A DNA stretch of 64,000 bases from Erodium maritimum (Eukaryota > Streptophyta > Magnoliopsida > Geraniales > Geraniaceae), in contig OY997594.1 of the NCBI GenBank assembly GCA_963921825.1, forward strand, positions 11,103,001 to 11,167,000, read 5' to 3'. Positions 22,314 through 33,433 of this stretch are shown here, in pieces. Positions within the stretch are counted from its first letter, which is position 1. Each line of letters begins with the position of its first letter. Under the pieces are notes generated by a model. It was not told where the DNA came from. It worked only from the letters and a program-made list of their open reading frames with translations, and searched no databases. The translations under genes were made by a program, and so were the position numbers.

Positions 22314-25300
22314 CTACAATGTGAGGCTGTCAGGGTTCTCAATGATCTTTGAGAAGGTTTGGAGGAAGGCAGCCAAGTCAGCACCATAGACAATTCGGTG
22401 ATCAGCTGTAACATTAACCTGAAAAATGTTCGAAGCACTATATCAGCTTCATTGAAGCAATGTTGTCTAAAATACCCTTTTTATGTCATATTTCACAAAA
22501 CAAAACATATACTATGGAACATTGAGGAACCTATTCCGTTTACTTGACTATACAAATGTGGATACTAAATTCTCTCATATTTTTAAGTCACTGTTCTAGA
22601 AGATTTTGAAGAAAAAGTTCTGAGGTCAGTAGATGAATCGAGATCGTAGTAGAGAATTTAATTCTACTTTTCCAAACTGGCATATTCTACATATAGTTTC
22701 AAGGGTAATGCCATTCTTAACAAACAAACTGATAAAATTCAACAGTTACAATAATTCTACTCAGCACTTGTGGTTTTTGCTTCTATACCCTCCTTGGATA
22801 AATGTTAATGCCTATTGAGACTATCAACGTCCATGTTGCCCAAAAAACCATATTTCCATTTCTACATGGATAACGCATTTTGCCATGCAGATATCAGAAA
22901 ATAGTTTATTGACAGACAGAACCTCTTCTAATCCATTCAACCCAATGGTTGAACACGTGCAACAGAAATATTTAGTCCATCCAGGCTAGTATCTGAAGTT
23001 TAATTTAGTTTATATTTACTTAGATCTCTTTGTTATTTGTCTATAGGGTGTCTATAGATTTCAATGAACGCAGTTCATGAATTTAATAAATGAACTGCTT
23101 GCCAATATATTTTAATCTATCTAAACATATGCCAGAATGGATATACTTTGGTTTCTTTGAACATTGAAGTTCATGTATTTTTCTCAGATAAGGAACGTCC
23201 TTCCACCATATGTCCCCTTGCTATAGTTAGGAAGTTCTTCACTAGATCACAATTCATATCAAGGTCGGTTACTATGTAGCGTAGATCTTAACTAAAATAT
23301 ACTGCCTCACTCATCATTTGAGAAGTACCTTTGGTTAAGATTCTACTCAAACTGAAAAACCTTCAGGTTTAAAATTTGCCTTGGGTTGTCAAATCCTGTT
23401 AGGCATCCACCCGACAAACTACTCACGGTGGATGATATTATGTATATTAGAGTAAGTAAATAAATGGTCCTCAAGTGTAATATGACAGGACTAAGGTGTT
23501 CTATTTCCTCAGTACATTTAGTGTGGTCACTGGATCCAAGTTACATGCCTACAAGTATGCATCAGAGGAATTCTATACTGTAGCAACCATGCATGTAGCT
23601 TATAAAAAAATAATAGCAACTATGCATGTAACTTGCTAGATATCAATTCAAGGATATAGTTTAATTTCGAAGAGCCTACATCAGTAGACTAAAAGACATG
23701 GATCATCAGATATAAGAAGTACATGTGATCCTAATGTAGCTCTTTGATTCAAAAATCTTGTTAGCACAACCACAATTTAAATGTCAAGAAATAATTGCAC
23801 TCACCAGCATTTTACTTTTTACACTGAAGAATCCATCAGCATCAGCAACAACAGTTGGCTTGGAAGCTCCAACAGCCATGATAGCCCCCTGAATGTTATG
23901 TTAACTTTAAGTACACTGACAAGTTGATGTGGACAAAATAACTTCACAAGGTAATGCAAGCCAAAGACCAAATCTTCAATTCTCACCTGGCCTGGAGGTA
24001 GAATAGCATCAAATCTATCCACACCAAACATACCCAAATTGGATAGAGTGAAAGTTCCTGTAGGTACAATCAGAAACAATAACAATTAACCCAACAGACT
24101 ACCAATCATAGTCCAAATTGCAGTGCTTCTTATAGAGCCTAAAGAAACAAAAACAGAGTTGGGGCCTTAAAACTTCAATGACACAATACCAGAATTGTAC
24201 TCATGGGGCTGAAGTTGCTTGCTTCTGGCTTTTTCTACAAGTTCCTTCCATTTTTGAGATAAGAGATACAGATCCAACTGTGTCAAAGGAAACAAGTTAC
24301 TGTGTATTGATCCATAAAGAAGCATGGATGCGATTAAACAGTAGTTGGGTTACATTCATAGATGGCATACCTTATCAGCATCTTGAAGTACAGGAGTGAT
24401 CAACCCACCATTAATAGCCACTGCAACGGCAATGTTTACACTGCTATTATAGGTAAAGCTCTTCCCATCTTTGCAGCTTGCATTAACAACAGGGTGCTGA
24501 GCAAGTGCCATAGCTGCAGCCTTGGCCAGCAATGCAGTCATTGTGACACCCTTAGGCTTCACCTGAAAATGTCCAATAAAAGTGTTAACCATTCAGCGCC
24601 ATTAAAGCCAATAGAACAATCCAATTGGGCCAGTAGCGAGCCGATAAAAGAAACGTACCTTCTCGTAGAGAGCATCAAGGGCATCTGTCGCCACAGGGTA
24701 CCCTACACGGAAGGTTGGCACAGAAAGACTCTCCATCATGTTCTTCGAAACGGCACCCTGCATTGTCGTGAAGGGAACCACCGTAGAGCCCGGAATTTCA
24801 ACAGCAGGAGTGGCAGGGGCACTAGGTCTTGACGGAGCCGCCGCTGCTGGAGCTGCTGCTGCAGCAACACTAGAGCTCACTGCGCTCTTTGAAGGCGCAA
24901 TTCCAGCTGCTGCCTCCACATCGGCAGCTGTAACTCGGCCAAAAGGTCCGGTTCCGACCACCTTTTTGATATCCACCTTGTGCTTCTTCGCGAGCTGCTT
25001 AGCATATGGTGTCGCGACAAACTTCCTCGGCCCATCCGAAACAGCAGCCGGAGCTGGAGAAGGAGGCTGAGAAATAGCTGGGGCAGGAGCAGAACTAACA
25101 GCCGGAGCCTCAGCCGCAGGAGCGGGAGAGGAAGAAGACTGAGCTGCGGCTTTGGCCTTGGCTTCCTCAATTTCAGCCTCGGTTTCGGCTAAGATCCCGA
25201 TGGCAGCGCCAACAGGGGCAGACTCTCCCTCTCCGACGACGATGGCGGCAAGGATTCCGTCATAGAATGTCTCGACGTCCATGTCGGCCTTGTCGGACTC

Positions 25301-25555
25301 GACGACGACGACGCTCTCTCCCTTGGATAGCACGTCGCCCTCGGATTTCACCCAGGAGACAATCTTGCCCTCCGTCATGGTGGAGCTGAGAGCGGGCATG
25401 AAGATCTCACGGATCTTGGCTTGTACGGTGAAGCCCCGGCGGCGGCGGGATTGGGAGGGGAAGGCGGCGGAGGAAGAGCGCCATGGGATAGGGGTTGAGA
25501 GGGAAATGGGGGAGGTTTTGGAGAGAGAAGCTCTGGAGAGGAATGTGGAGGCCAT
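22314..25555 (-). CDS. LTA2: Plastid pyruvate dehydrogenase E2 (dihydrolipoamide acetyltransferase)
   Basis: E2 core of the plastid pyruvate dehydrogenase complex, which makes acetyl-CoA for fatty acid synthesis. Six exons, 5' to 3': 25555-24659, 24562-24371, 24277-24190, 24057-23987, 23888-23805, 22418-22314; spliced length 478 residues, close to Arabidopsis LTA2. A Ser/Arg-rich N-terminus (1-45) looks like a chloroplast transit peptide. The lipoyl domain (about 47-125) has ESDKADMDV with lipoyl Lys89. Pro/Ala linkers flank the E3-binding domain (about 180-215, VATPYAKQLAKKHKVDI...GPFGRVTAADVE). The catalytic domain keeps NLGMFGVDRFDAILPPGQ and the DHRIVYGAD active-site segment at the C-terminus. 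An upstream in-frame ATG at 25585 would add ten residues; I prefer 25555 because it aligns with the known N-terminus. Intron 5 is the longest, 1386 bp. Confidence 0.94.
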
Positions 25556-26626
25556 AGCGGAAGAGAGGAATCGAATTGTCTGCAATGTGTTCGATGGACG
25601 GTCTGTGACAGTGAGACAGAGAAATAGGGAATGGGCGGAGAAGACGAGGGGGGTTGGTTGTTGTTGGAGAGGATTTGAGCTAACTCACTGTGTTTACATC
25701 GCCCTGCTCTTTCGGCCTGTCACCAAGTTCTTTAAACCCATCAAAGTAATTTCGAATTCTGCCCCATTTAAGTTATGTATTTTCTCACTGCCCCCTCTGA
25801 AATAGATTAATTAACATCTGCTCATTGTAGGATGGGCCTTTTTATTTCCCCTCATACGGATTGAGCCCACTAACTCATATCCAGATAGACTCACTGGTAA
25901 TTACCAGCATAAATGCACTGGGCTAAAGCCCTACATTTAGCGGATCATGTATGAAATTAGCATATGGGCTAGAAATGGGCATTTTTAGGAGCCCATAAAG
26001 AGTGGGCTATTTTAAGAATGCTGCTCATTGAAAGGTGGATTTGAGATTTTGAACGGAGTTAATGTGTTTATTAGTAAGTTAAGGAAAAATCAAGGAAATA
26101 GGCCAGATAAGATTCAAACTTACAACCCTAGATATGTAAAAATGAGTTCCTTACCACATGGACATCTATGAGTAGCAGGCTCTGAACTTATGAACTTATC
26201 CACAGTTGTAGAAAGTGAATTGTTCAAAGTTGTGGACTCGGAAACATATATAAACAGGCTTTAATTGGGTCATCATGTGGACTTGCAGGTATGTGGATCC
26301 TATGTAACTCCACTACTTTGATTATCATTATTAATATTTTATAATATTTAAATTTGTGTGAAAGTGACATTTTTGTTTGGCAATCAGCTATAATCCTATG
26401 TAGCCTCCGGATGATAATTGTGGATGCCAATAAGTAATATAATGGTAACCGTAGTGTGGGCCTTACCAATGGTGAATGGATCGTCTTTTTTCAACTCAGA
26501 CAATAAAGCTTCTCTCACTTACTTTGTACAAGCCTATGTATACTCAGTCTCTTTAGCAATTAAGAAAAAAGAAGAAAAGAGCTTATGTTCCATAGATCCT
26601 TGGGAGCCGCCTGTTCTGAATACATC
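25556..26626. other. Divergent promoter region of LTA2 and the HMA gene
   Basis: Upstream DNA of LTA2 (read left) and of the first HMA gene (read right). No repeats or coding frames were recognised. AT-rich in the middle. Confidence 0.5.
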
Positions 26627-27334
26627 ATGGAGGTATCGAAAGCCAGAGAGGAGGTGCTACCTGGAACTAGTCTTGCGGCTCTGGAATCCTTGTCGCTGCC
26701 TCTTGTGTGTACTCTTTCTCTGTCAACATGTTACTGCTCATCGTTAAGTTTTAATGGCCGATCTTTTGTTGAGATCATCAGGTGCAGGAAATTATTCTCT
26801 CAGCAGATGTTCAGTGCGCGGTTTGTGAACAGAGATTGCTCCAGATCATGTCAAAGATGAAGGGTAAATTTATAATTATAACCCCAATATTCATTATTCA
26901 TCTATGTTGTTGTGATTATGACTAATACCAAATTATTATCAAGGAAATTTCCGAATATTGTTTGGGTGGGGCTGGGAGAGAATCGTTGTATTGATAGTAG
27001 CTTAGTTTTTAATGGAATAGAACAGGAAAAGTGGGCCTTTCATGTTTGGGTGATTTTTGATTACCCATAAGCAGATAACAAATGTATTTTTTCTTTGGCA
27101 GAGACTACTGAGTCTGTGGTTGTGAATGTGTTGGAGAAGAAAGTGACACTGATTTATAGGTATCCATCAGCTGTTAAAGAGCCCTCGCGGTCACGACAAG
27201 TTGCTGCAGTATTATACAAGAATCACATACACAAAGTGGCTTTTCTCAAACATATGTTTTGCTCTTCCTTTCTCAGAGATGTTTCGCCCGCTTCTGAAGA
27301 TTCGATTCGTCCCAATAAGTGTACCAGTCCATAA
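26627..27334 (+). CDS. HMA-domain protein, copy 1
   Basis: Small protein with one heavy-metal-associated (ferredoxin-like) fold; such plant proteins bind copper, zinc or cadmium or act as scaffolds. Exons 26627-26704, 26782-26863 and 27102-27334 give 130 residues with GT-AG introns. After a 26-residue lead (MEVSKAREEVL...) the domain begins QEIILSADVQCAVCEQRLLQIM, with a CxxC pair at Cys38 and Cys41, then TESVVVNVLEKKVTLIYRYP as the following strands. The C-terminal 50 residues have no feature I know and lack a CaaX prenylation end. The second gene downstream has an 82-base middle exon of the same phase. The third exon may splice differently at its end; the stop used is the first in frame. 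Confidence 0.7.
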
Positions 27335-27713
27335 CCCAGAACCAGCTCGATCTTGGCATTCGGTTGCGATTTGCTGTATACACAAAAAGATAGAGAGAGA
27401 AACATATTGACTATGTAAACTATTTTGATTATAGAAATAAAGAATGAAATCTTTTGCATAGTGAAACAGCTACTTTGGGTTTGGACCAAATATGCTTTGC
27501 CAGATCACATGGTTTGGTTTTTTCTTCACAAAAAAGGAAGAGATGGTTGTGTTGTGGTTTTAGAGAAACTTAAGTTTTGGGTCTATGATGATAGGCCAAG
27601 CATAAAAAAACAAAACCCTGTTCATAGGCTTATCTGCAGAATCGAATTCCCTAAAGCCAAGGTCCATAAAAACCTCTTTCTCTATATTCTTCGAGCTATT
27701 ACATCAACTTTTC

Positions 27714-28181
27714 ATGGGTGTCAAACTCTCCGTCCCAAGCTACTCGTCCACCAAGGCAAGTTCCTCGGCCTTGAACCTTTCCCTAACAAGGTTTTGATGG
27801 GTCAAATTGTGTTTGTGTGTTGCAGTATTGTTGCATGATGCTGAGGATTAACATAGACTGCAATGCTTGTTGCAATAAAGTAAGGAGGGTTGTTTTGAGT
27901 ATGAAAGGTGAGGATCAAATTCAATTGTCCAGCAGCAACATATGTAAGCTGGTCTTGTTTGGTTCACAGTTCTTAAGGATGTTTTTGATGTTGCAGAGGT
28001 AGAGACGCACATGATAGAGAAACAGCAGGGGAGGATCAGTGTGTGCGGGAGGTTTAGGCCAGCAGATGTAGCGATAAAGATGAGGAAGAAGATGAAGCGT
28101 AGGGTGGAGATTCTGGAAATTCAGGAGTTTGATGAGGGCAACGAAGAACCGGAACAGAGGCAGGTCATTGGTTATCCTTGA
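27714..28181 (+). CDS. HMA-domain protein, copy 2
   Basis: Compact HMA-like protein of 102 residues. Exons 27714-27755, 27826-27907 and 27997-28181. Exon 2 gives YCCMMLRINIDCNACCNKVRRVV with the CxxC metal-binding pair (Cys-Asn-Ala-Cys), exon 3 gives VETHMIEKQQGRISVCGRF, then ADVAIKMRKKMKRRVEILEIQEF and an acidic tail ending in GYP. No CaaX end. Intron 1 in this model starts AAG|GCAAGT, a GC-AG intron of 70 bases; no GT donor nearby keeps a usable first exon. If the first exon is wrong, the domain exons still stand. It follows copy 1 on the same strand by 379 bp, which suggests tandem duplication of an old pair. Confidence 0.7.
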
Positions 28182-28920
28182 CCGCCATTCAATACCAGAC
28201 ATAACAAAATCTTGATCTAGATAGGTGTTTCATTGTACAGTTTAATGTAATTATTGATACGGCACCACTTGTGACCTATGATTTGATCCAATGTTGTTTA
28301 CTGAGAAATATGTGTTTGGCAGACAAAACCCAGATCGTATACTTGTCTTTCAACAAGGTTCTTTCATGGGAACATAGAATATCATTGTCTTTTTGCTTGT
28401 GTAGAATAGCAAGTAACCAGGAAACATCAAACATCTAAAGCATCACAAATTGTGTTGGTCATTGTGTGAGAACGAGAAGATGGGTAGAATGACGTGGATG
28501 AATGTCAAATGCCAAACCTTTAGTCAATTCTACTCTTGACCTTATGCTTGCAACTACAGCTACAGGTATGAATGAGTACATCATGGACATGACAGAGTTT
28601 AAGTTGAGTTTTGTATTTCTTATCCAACCAAATCTGTATGATTACTTTGGTCTTTATATATTTTGTGGTTGTCTCCAATCCAACATAAGAAATTCTTGGT
28701 CTCCAGCTCATTGTCCCAAGTATACTTGTAAATGTTTATACATGGACATGACTGTGATGATCATTGATTAAACTCAAAATGAGTCCACAAGATCTAACTA
28801 CGATCACATGTGTGACATCGGAATGCAAGAACATCCTACTCAAGTATGGATTAAATGGTGTCCCAAACAATTATCATTTTAAAAACCTTTATGAAATACC
28901 CAATACCTGTTCTTTTTTTT
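28182..28920. other. Spacer downstream of HMA copy 2
   Basis: AT-rich 3' flank, no gene or repeat recognised up to the retroposon beginning near 28921. Confidence 0.5.
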
Positions 28921-31900
28921 CTAACCTCTCGCCCAAATCGTACTCCTCTGTCGCCACTGACGGTTGCCTTGGTGGCTTCAACCATCAAAGCTACCACTAG
29001 CCTTCTCTTTCTCCCATTCGCTTCTCTACCTTCTTCTCTGCTCGCTTCTGTGATGTCTTTGTGTTGTTAGCTCACAGTTACCTCTGGTCTATGTCTAGAT
29101 CTGGGCGGTGGAGCACCTTTTCTAGACCTTCTGGTCTCAGATCGGTGTAGATCTAGTCATTTGAAGATTGGTGGTCGTCGTGGTGGATAAGTCACTGCTC
29201 TATGCATGCAGATTTGACTCTCTTTTCGGCCCCGCTCCAGTCGTGGCTTGTGTTTTGGTCTCGTCGCCGTGAAAGGGTTCTCACCTGCCTCACTTTTCTC
29301 CAGCAAGCATTCTTCTTCTGACTCAGATTCTGAGCTACTCGTGAATCCGGTGGCCGTCTGTGGGCTCTTGTTCGTCTCTCTGGTTTGTTTGCTCAGATCT
29401 AGTGGAGTCGCGTGTACTCGGCCTTCACGCACTCACCCTTCCTCCTCCTTGTCAGTTCTTCTGTCTCACACTCGTTGAGGTTTCTCTCGCCTCATCTCCT
29501 CTACCATCCTTGCCGCTCTGGCCCTTTTTGGCCCCCTCGGGGTTTTTCCGGTGAAGAGTTGTCACGCCCCAAATCCGGTTTTGGCCGGACTCGAGACGTG
29601 ACCTAAAACAAACGAGGTAAGAGTAATAAAACTGTAATAAATTCCTTTACAACTGAAAACGAGTCCAAAGTATTTCTCAATAATCAAAAAATAAATATCA
29701 AAACTTGATAAGTAACAAAAGGTAAATAAAGTTCAACAATGTGGACCAACACATCTCTAATACAATCCTCAAGACATCCGGAAGCTCCCGAGCCTCGAAT
29801 TCCCCCAAATCTCAAGCATACCTGTACACACAATAAATAAACAAATAGGGGTGAGCTTACGCTCAGTAGGGAAAATCGTAAATGACCTTAGTCTCCAAGT
29901 TTAATATTAAAACTGGTTTAATTCGATGTCACAAAAGTATTTAAAACCCTTAGACCAGAGGATGTAATAAACAAATAAGAAGTAACATTATCAATAGTGC
30001 ATTCTCAAGGATAACGATAACTTCCCAGAGAATAAATGGAGAACATTATAATAAAATAGAAACCCATCACACCGGGAACAAGTAAATACTATTAAGCAAA
30101 GAAATGTTATGGAATTCGTTGTGATGAAATAACATCGCTTCTTCAAAGCTGACAGTAACTTAAAAGAAGTTCATAATAAACACTTTAACGGATCAATAAT
30201 AGTAAAAATGGGAATAATCAATATCTTGCCAACCACTCGCTTTCTCAAGCCTCCGATCCATGGATAGATTCTGGGATCACCTCGGTTCCCACATTCCGAT
30301 CCACCAGAGTATCCATATCATATCAGATTTTCCCTCGGTCCAGAGGGAATAAAGGAACAAACAGACAAACCAATAAACGAGCATACATTAAAGAATAAGA
30401 ATAAAGGAACAAGCATTTCATTCATCCATCAAGCAGCACACGTCGGAACACACTTTCATCACAACCCATACAACCAACACCATTTCATACTTACCGTACA
30501 CTTACCTGTCACCAACCATCGGTACATCGATCACCTGATTGTACCCCTTTGGCACAACCAGTCATACTCGATCATCCGTTCAACCAACAATTATATCAAC
30601 ATAGACACTCAATCAACCAAGTATGCATTCGACCAATCAATTATCATGTGAACGAACAAATAGGCATTCGATAAGACAAGCTAATCTAGTTTCATTAGAC
30701 TCTTAAGTTAACTCGAAAACAATCAATCAAGCATGTGAACCTAGCACGCAACTAATCCGAGAGCTCTTCACAGCCTCTCTACCAGTAAATCAAGTTCCCA
30801 AGTATTGAAAGCACACTTCACTAATTGTCCTCGTCCTAAGCATGCATACTAGACTCATCCATTTATTAGTAATTGAAATACGATTATTCTAGTTATTCGC
30901 ATCCTATAGGCAATTCTAGGACCTTTCCGATTTTATTATCCTAATCATGCATTCTAAGCGGTAATTAAGTAATTAAGACTTTCCCTACCTCGTGGTCTTC
31001 CTCTAATAAAACTCTGATGAAAAGCTCGAGTGATCAAAACTCCGTTCTTCACACAGGCTCCGGCGTGATCTTTGTTCTTCTAGCTCGGGTCCAAGTTCTT
31101 CGTTCTCGGGCGAAGTCACGTCTAGATTTGACAAATAAAATGTCCAATCAATAATGGTATTTGTCCAAATTTTCCCTTTAAAAGTCCAAATTAAATTAAT
31201 CAAACAATTAATTAACCTGAATTTAAAATGATTTATCTTTAGAACTGGGTTGACCCGGACCCAAAGCCCAAATCCGGATCCAGAACCCGGTCCAGACCCG
31301 GTCCGGATTTGACCCGACCCGGATCCGAACCCGGACCCAAGTCCGGCTCAGACCCGAGTCCGAACCCAACTGGACCTGGGCCGAGGTCCAAAGGGTCTGC
31401 CTGGCCCAAAAGGCCCGAAAATTTCTGCCCGGCCCATCCTGTCCAGAACCGAGTGTCCGTGCGATGTGGACCAGGGTTTGGTCTCGCCGCCGGCGACGAT
31501 GACGCCAGGGATGTCCGGAGGGAGTGAGACGGTGCCGGGGAATCGAGTCCAGTCGTAGATCCGGTGCTGTTCTTCCGGTGACCGGCGTCTCGCACGACTT
31601 CAGGCCCTCACAGGGTCCAAACGAGCCCAGGCGGTGCTTCGCTCCTAGCGATTCTCCGGCGACGCCATAGAAAAAGGGGAAGCGTTCCAGGGGAGGAGAA
31701 TCGAGGGGAGTTCCGACCGGTGAGCGGTTTCGAGCGTGCGATTCACTGGTGGGAGAGGTCGCCGACGGGGATGAGTGAGACCGTGCGTCTCTCAGCCGTG
31801 CTGGAACTCCGTCGCAGGCGAGGTGCGACCTGGAACGGGAACAGAGGCGCCGGAGAGGGAAGCGATGGTCGGGGTTGAGGGTAACGCTGTCAAGTGAACG

Positions 31901-32822
31901 AGATCTACACTCCGGCGAGGATCGAGAGGAGAACGGAGGTGAGGGGAGAGTGAGATCTGGGCGTAGCGAGGGAGAGAGAGACGAGAGCGGCATCTCTCGA
32001 TTTTTGTGCTCCAACTGAAAGAGAAGGAGGAATAGTGTCGTAGGGTTTCGCGCGTACGTGGGCTTGGGCCCTGGATTGGCGCGCGAGTGGGTTTGGGCCC
32101 AACCGGTCCGGCCTGCTTCCAACAGCTTCTGTTTCTTTTTTTTTTACAATTTCACTTATTGCAAAATAATGCCCTGATGTTTCCAATTACAGAAATTTTA
32201 CCCTTTTTAAAAAAAAGTGGGCTTTACAAGAGCTCTTTTCGGCGACAGCCGAGCCTCTTCAGATCCGGCGTGAGACGTCTAACTATAGCCTATAAGGTGT
32301 AGATCTTTGCGGGTTGGGTTGGATCTCCCTGTTCGTTTTCTTGGACGCTTCCTCGTCATGGATTCGCCTTTAGTTTAGGTCTCCCTCGGAAATTTTTCGT
32401 ATCCTCTGGTGTGGTTTTGTATGTTCGGGACTTGTCTCAACGATTGCGGTACTAGCCGCCGACACCCATTGAGATGAGAGTAGTTTTTTCCCTGAGAGGT
32501 TAGGGTTTAGAGGGTTGCTGTTTTTGGTTTAAGCGGTTAGAAGCTTGCTTTTACGCGCTTAATGGTGGTCAGACTTGTGTTTTTAGACCTTCGTTTTCAA
32601 AATTTCAGGGCTTCATGGTGGTTATAATTGGGTATAAGACCTTGTAATGTTTTTTCTTCTTCCGACTGCTTTGGTTTATTGTTTGGTTGTTTTCTTGTTG
32701 GTTGTTTTATGCTGGTTTGGTTGTTCTCTTAGATTTCTCCGGTGAGAGGCTTCTTGAGGTTTTAAGAGGAATATTTTTTGTTATAACAATTCCACCCATT
32801 GTTTTCTTTATTTCAAAAAAAT
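28921..32822 (+). mobile_element. Short non-LTR retroposon, family X, copy 2 (split by a solo LTR)
   Basis: The retroposon occupies about 28921-29559 and 32229-32822, some 1.23 kb once the inserted LTR is set aside. The 3' half resembles family X copy 1 (shared GCTTCATGGTGGTTA, AGACCTT and T-rich end) and finishes TTCTTTATTTCAAAAAAA. No reverse transcriptase frame. The 5' border is approximate: it follows an oligo(T) run at about 28911-28920. I could not find a convincing long target-site duplication (only TGTTCTT on both sides). Confidence 0.55.
29560..32228 (-). mobile_element. Solo chromovirus LTR (fossil), minus strand
   Basis: A 2669-bp LTR from TGTCACGCCCCAAATCC to GGGCTTTACA, flanked by AGAGT (29555-29559) and AGAGC (32229-32233), a 4-of-5 target duplication. 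No internal region follows on either side, so it is a solo LTR left by LTR-LTR recombination. It carries the conserved hairpin (29852-29865) and the GATCACCTGATTG block. The plus-strand right third is GC-rich and holds long open frames on the minus strand (for example 31223-32122) that are composition effects, not genes. Its U3 differs from those at 37855 and 43469, so it is a third subfamily. Confidence 0.88.
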
Positions 32823-33433
32823 CAGTGTTCTTATATGTACATAACTGATCAAAATAAAAAATCACACAGGTTAAGATGTAGTAATATTTTTATCAAACAA
32901 TCACACACTGTGTGAATGTCATATCATGTGAATCGCATTGAAAAGAAATAATGTATCAAAAAAATCATTCAATATTTCAAAAAAAAAAATCATTCAAAAA
33001 CAATATATACCACTACCAGCAACCCACACTAAAAAAAATAGTCTAATTAAATTAATCATTACCACAATTATTTTACCCTAAGATTTCTATATGAAAGGTT
33101 TAACACGCATAACTGTCACAGCGCACTTTCCAGTATGTTATATAAGTCACTAGTAGAAACACCTGAACTTGAAAAAAAATAAAATAAAGTAAAATACATG
33201 TTTCCCGAAGAAGAACAGGATCTCTGTTCAAACACGGTTAAGAGATCTAACTACCAGCCTCATGAATGATTAACTTCCTCATTCTTCGTTCGTACCTCCC
33301 CACCACACACTTCTCATTCTCCTATTCCTCTGTTACTCTCACTTCTCACTCATAATCTCCTCTTACGTTTCATTAAGAAATTGATTGATCTGATAACTAA
33401 TTATTGGGATTGAATCGGAAATAATAATAATAA
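32823..33433 (+). promoter_or_regulatory. Upstream region of the ALMT gene
   Basis: AT-rich DNA with a possible TATA box, TATATAAG at 33139-33146, and a CT-rich stretch at 33290-33370 that looks like leader sequence. An (AAT)n run ends at the start codon. No other feature seen. Confidence 0.4.

Noticed and set aside
26627-28181. Both HMA parts as one gene
   Set aside because: Copy 1 closes with a stop at 27332-27334, copy 2 has its own start at 27714, and each repeats the same three-exon plan; two genes fit better, though a transcript would settle it.
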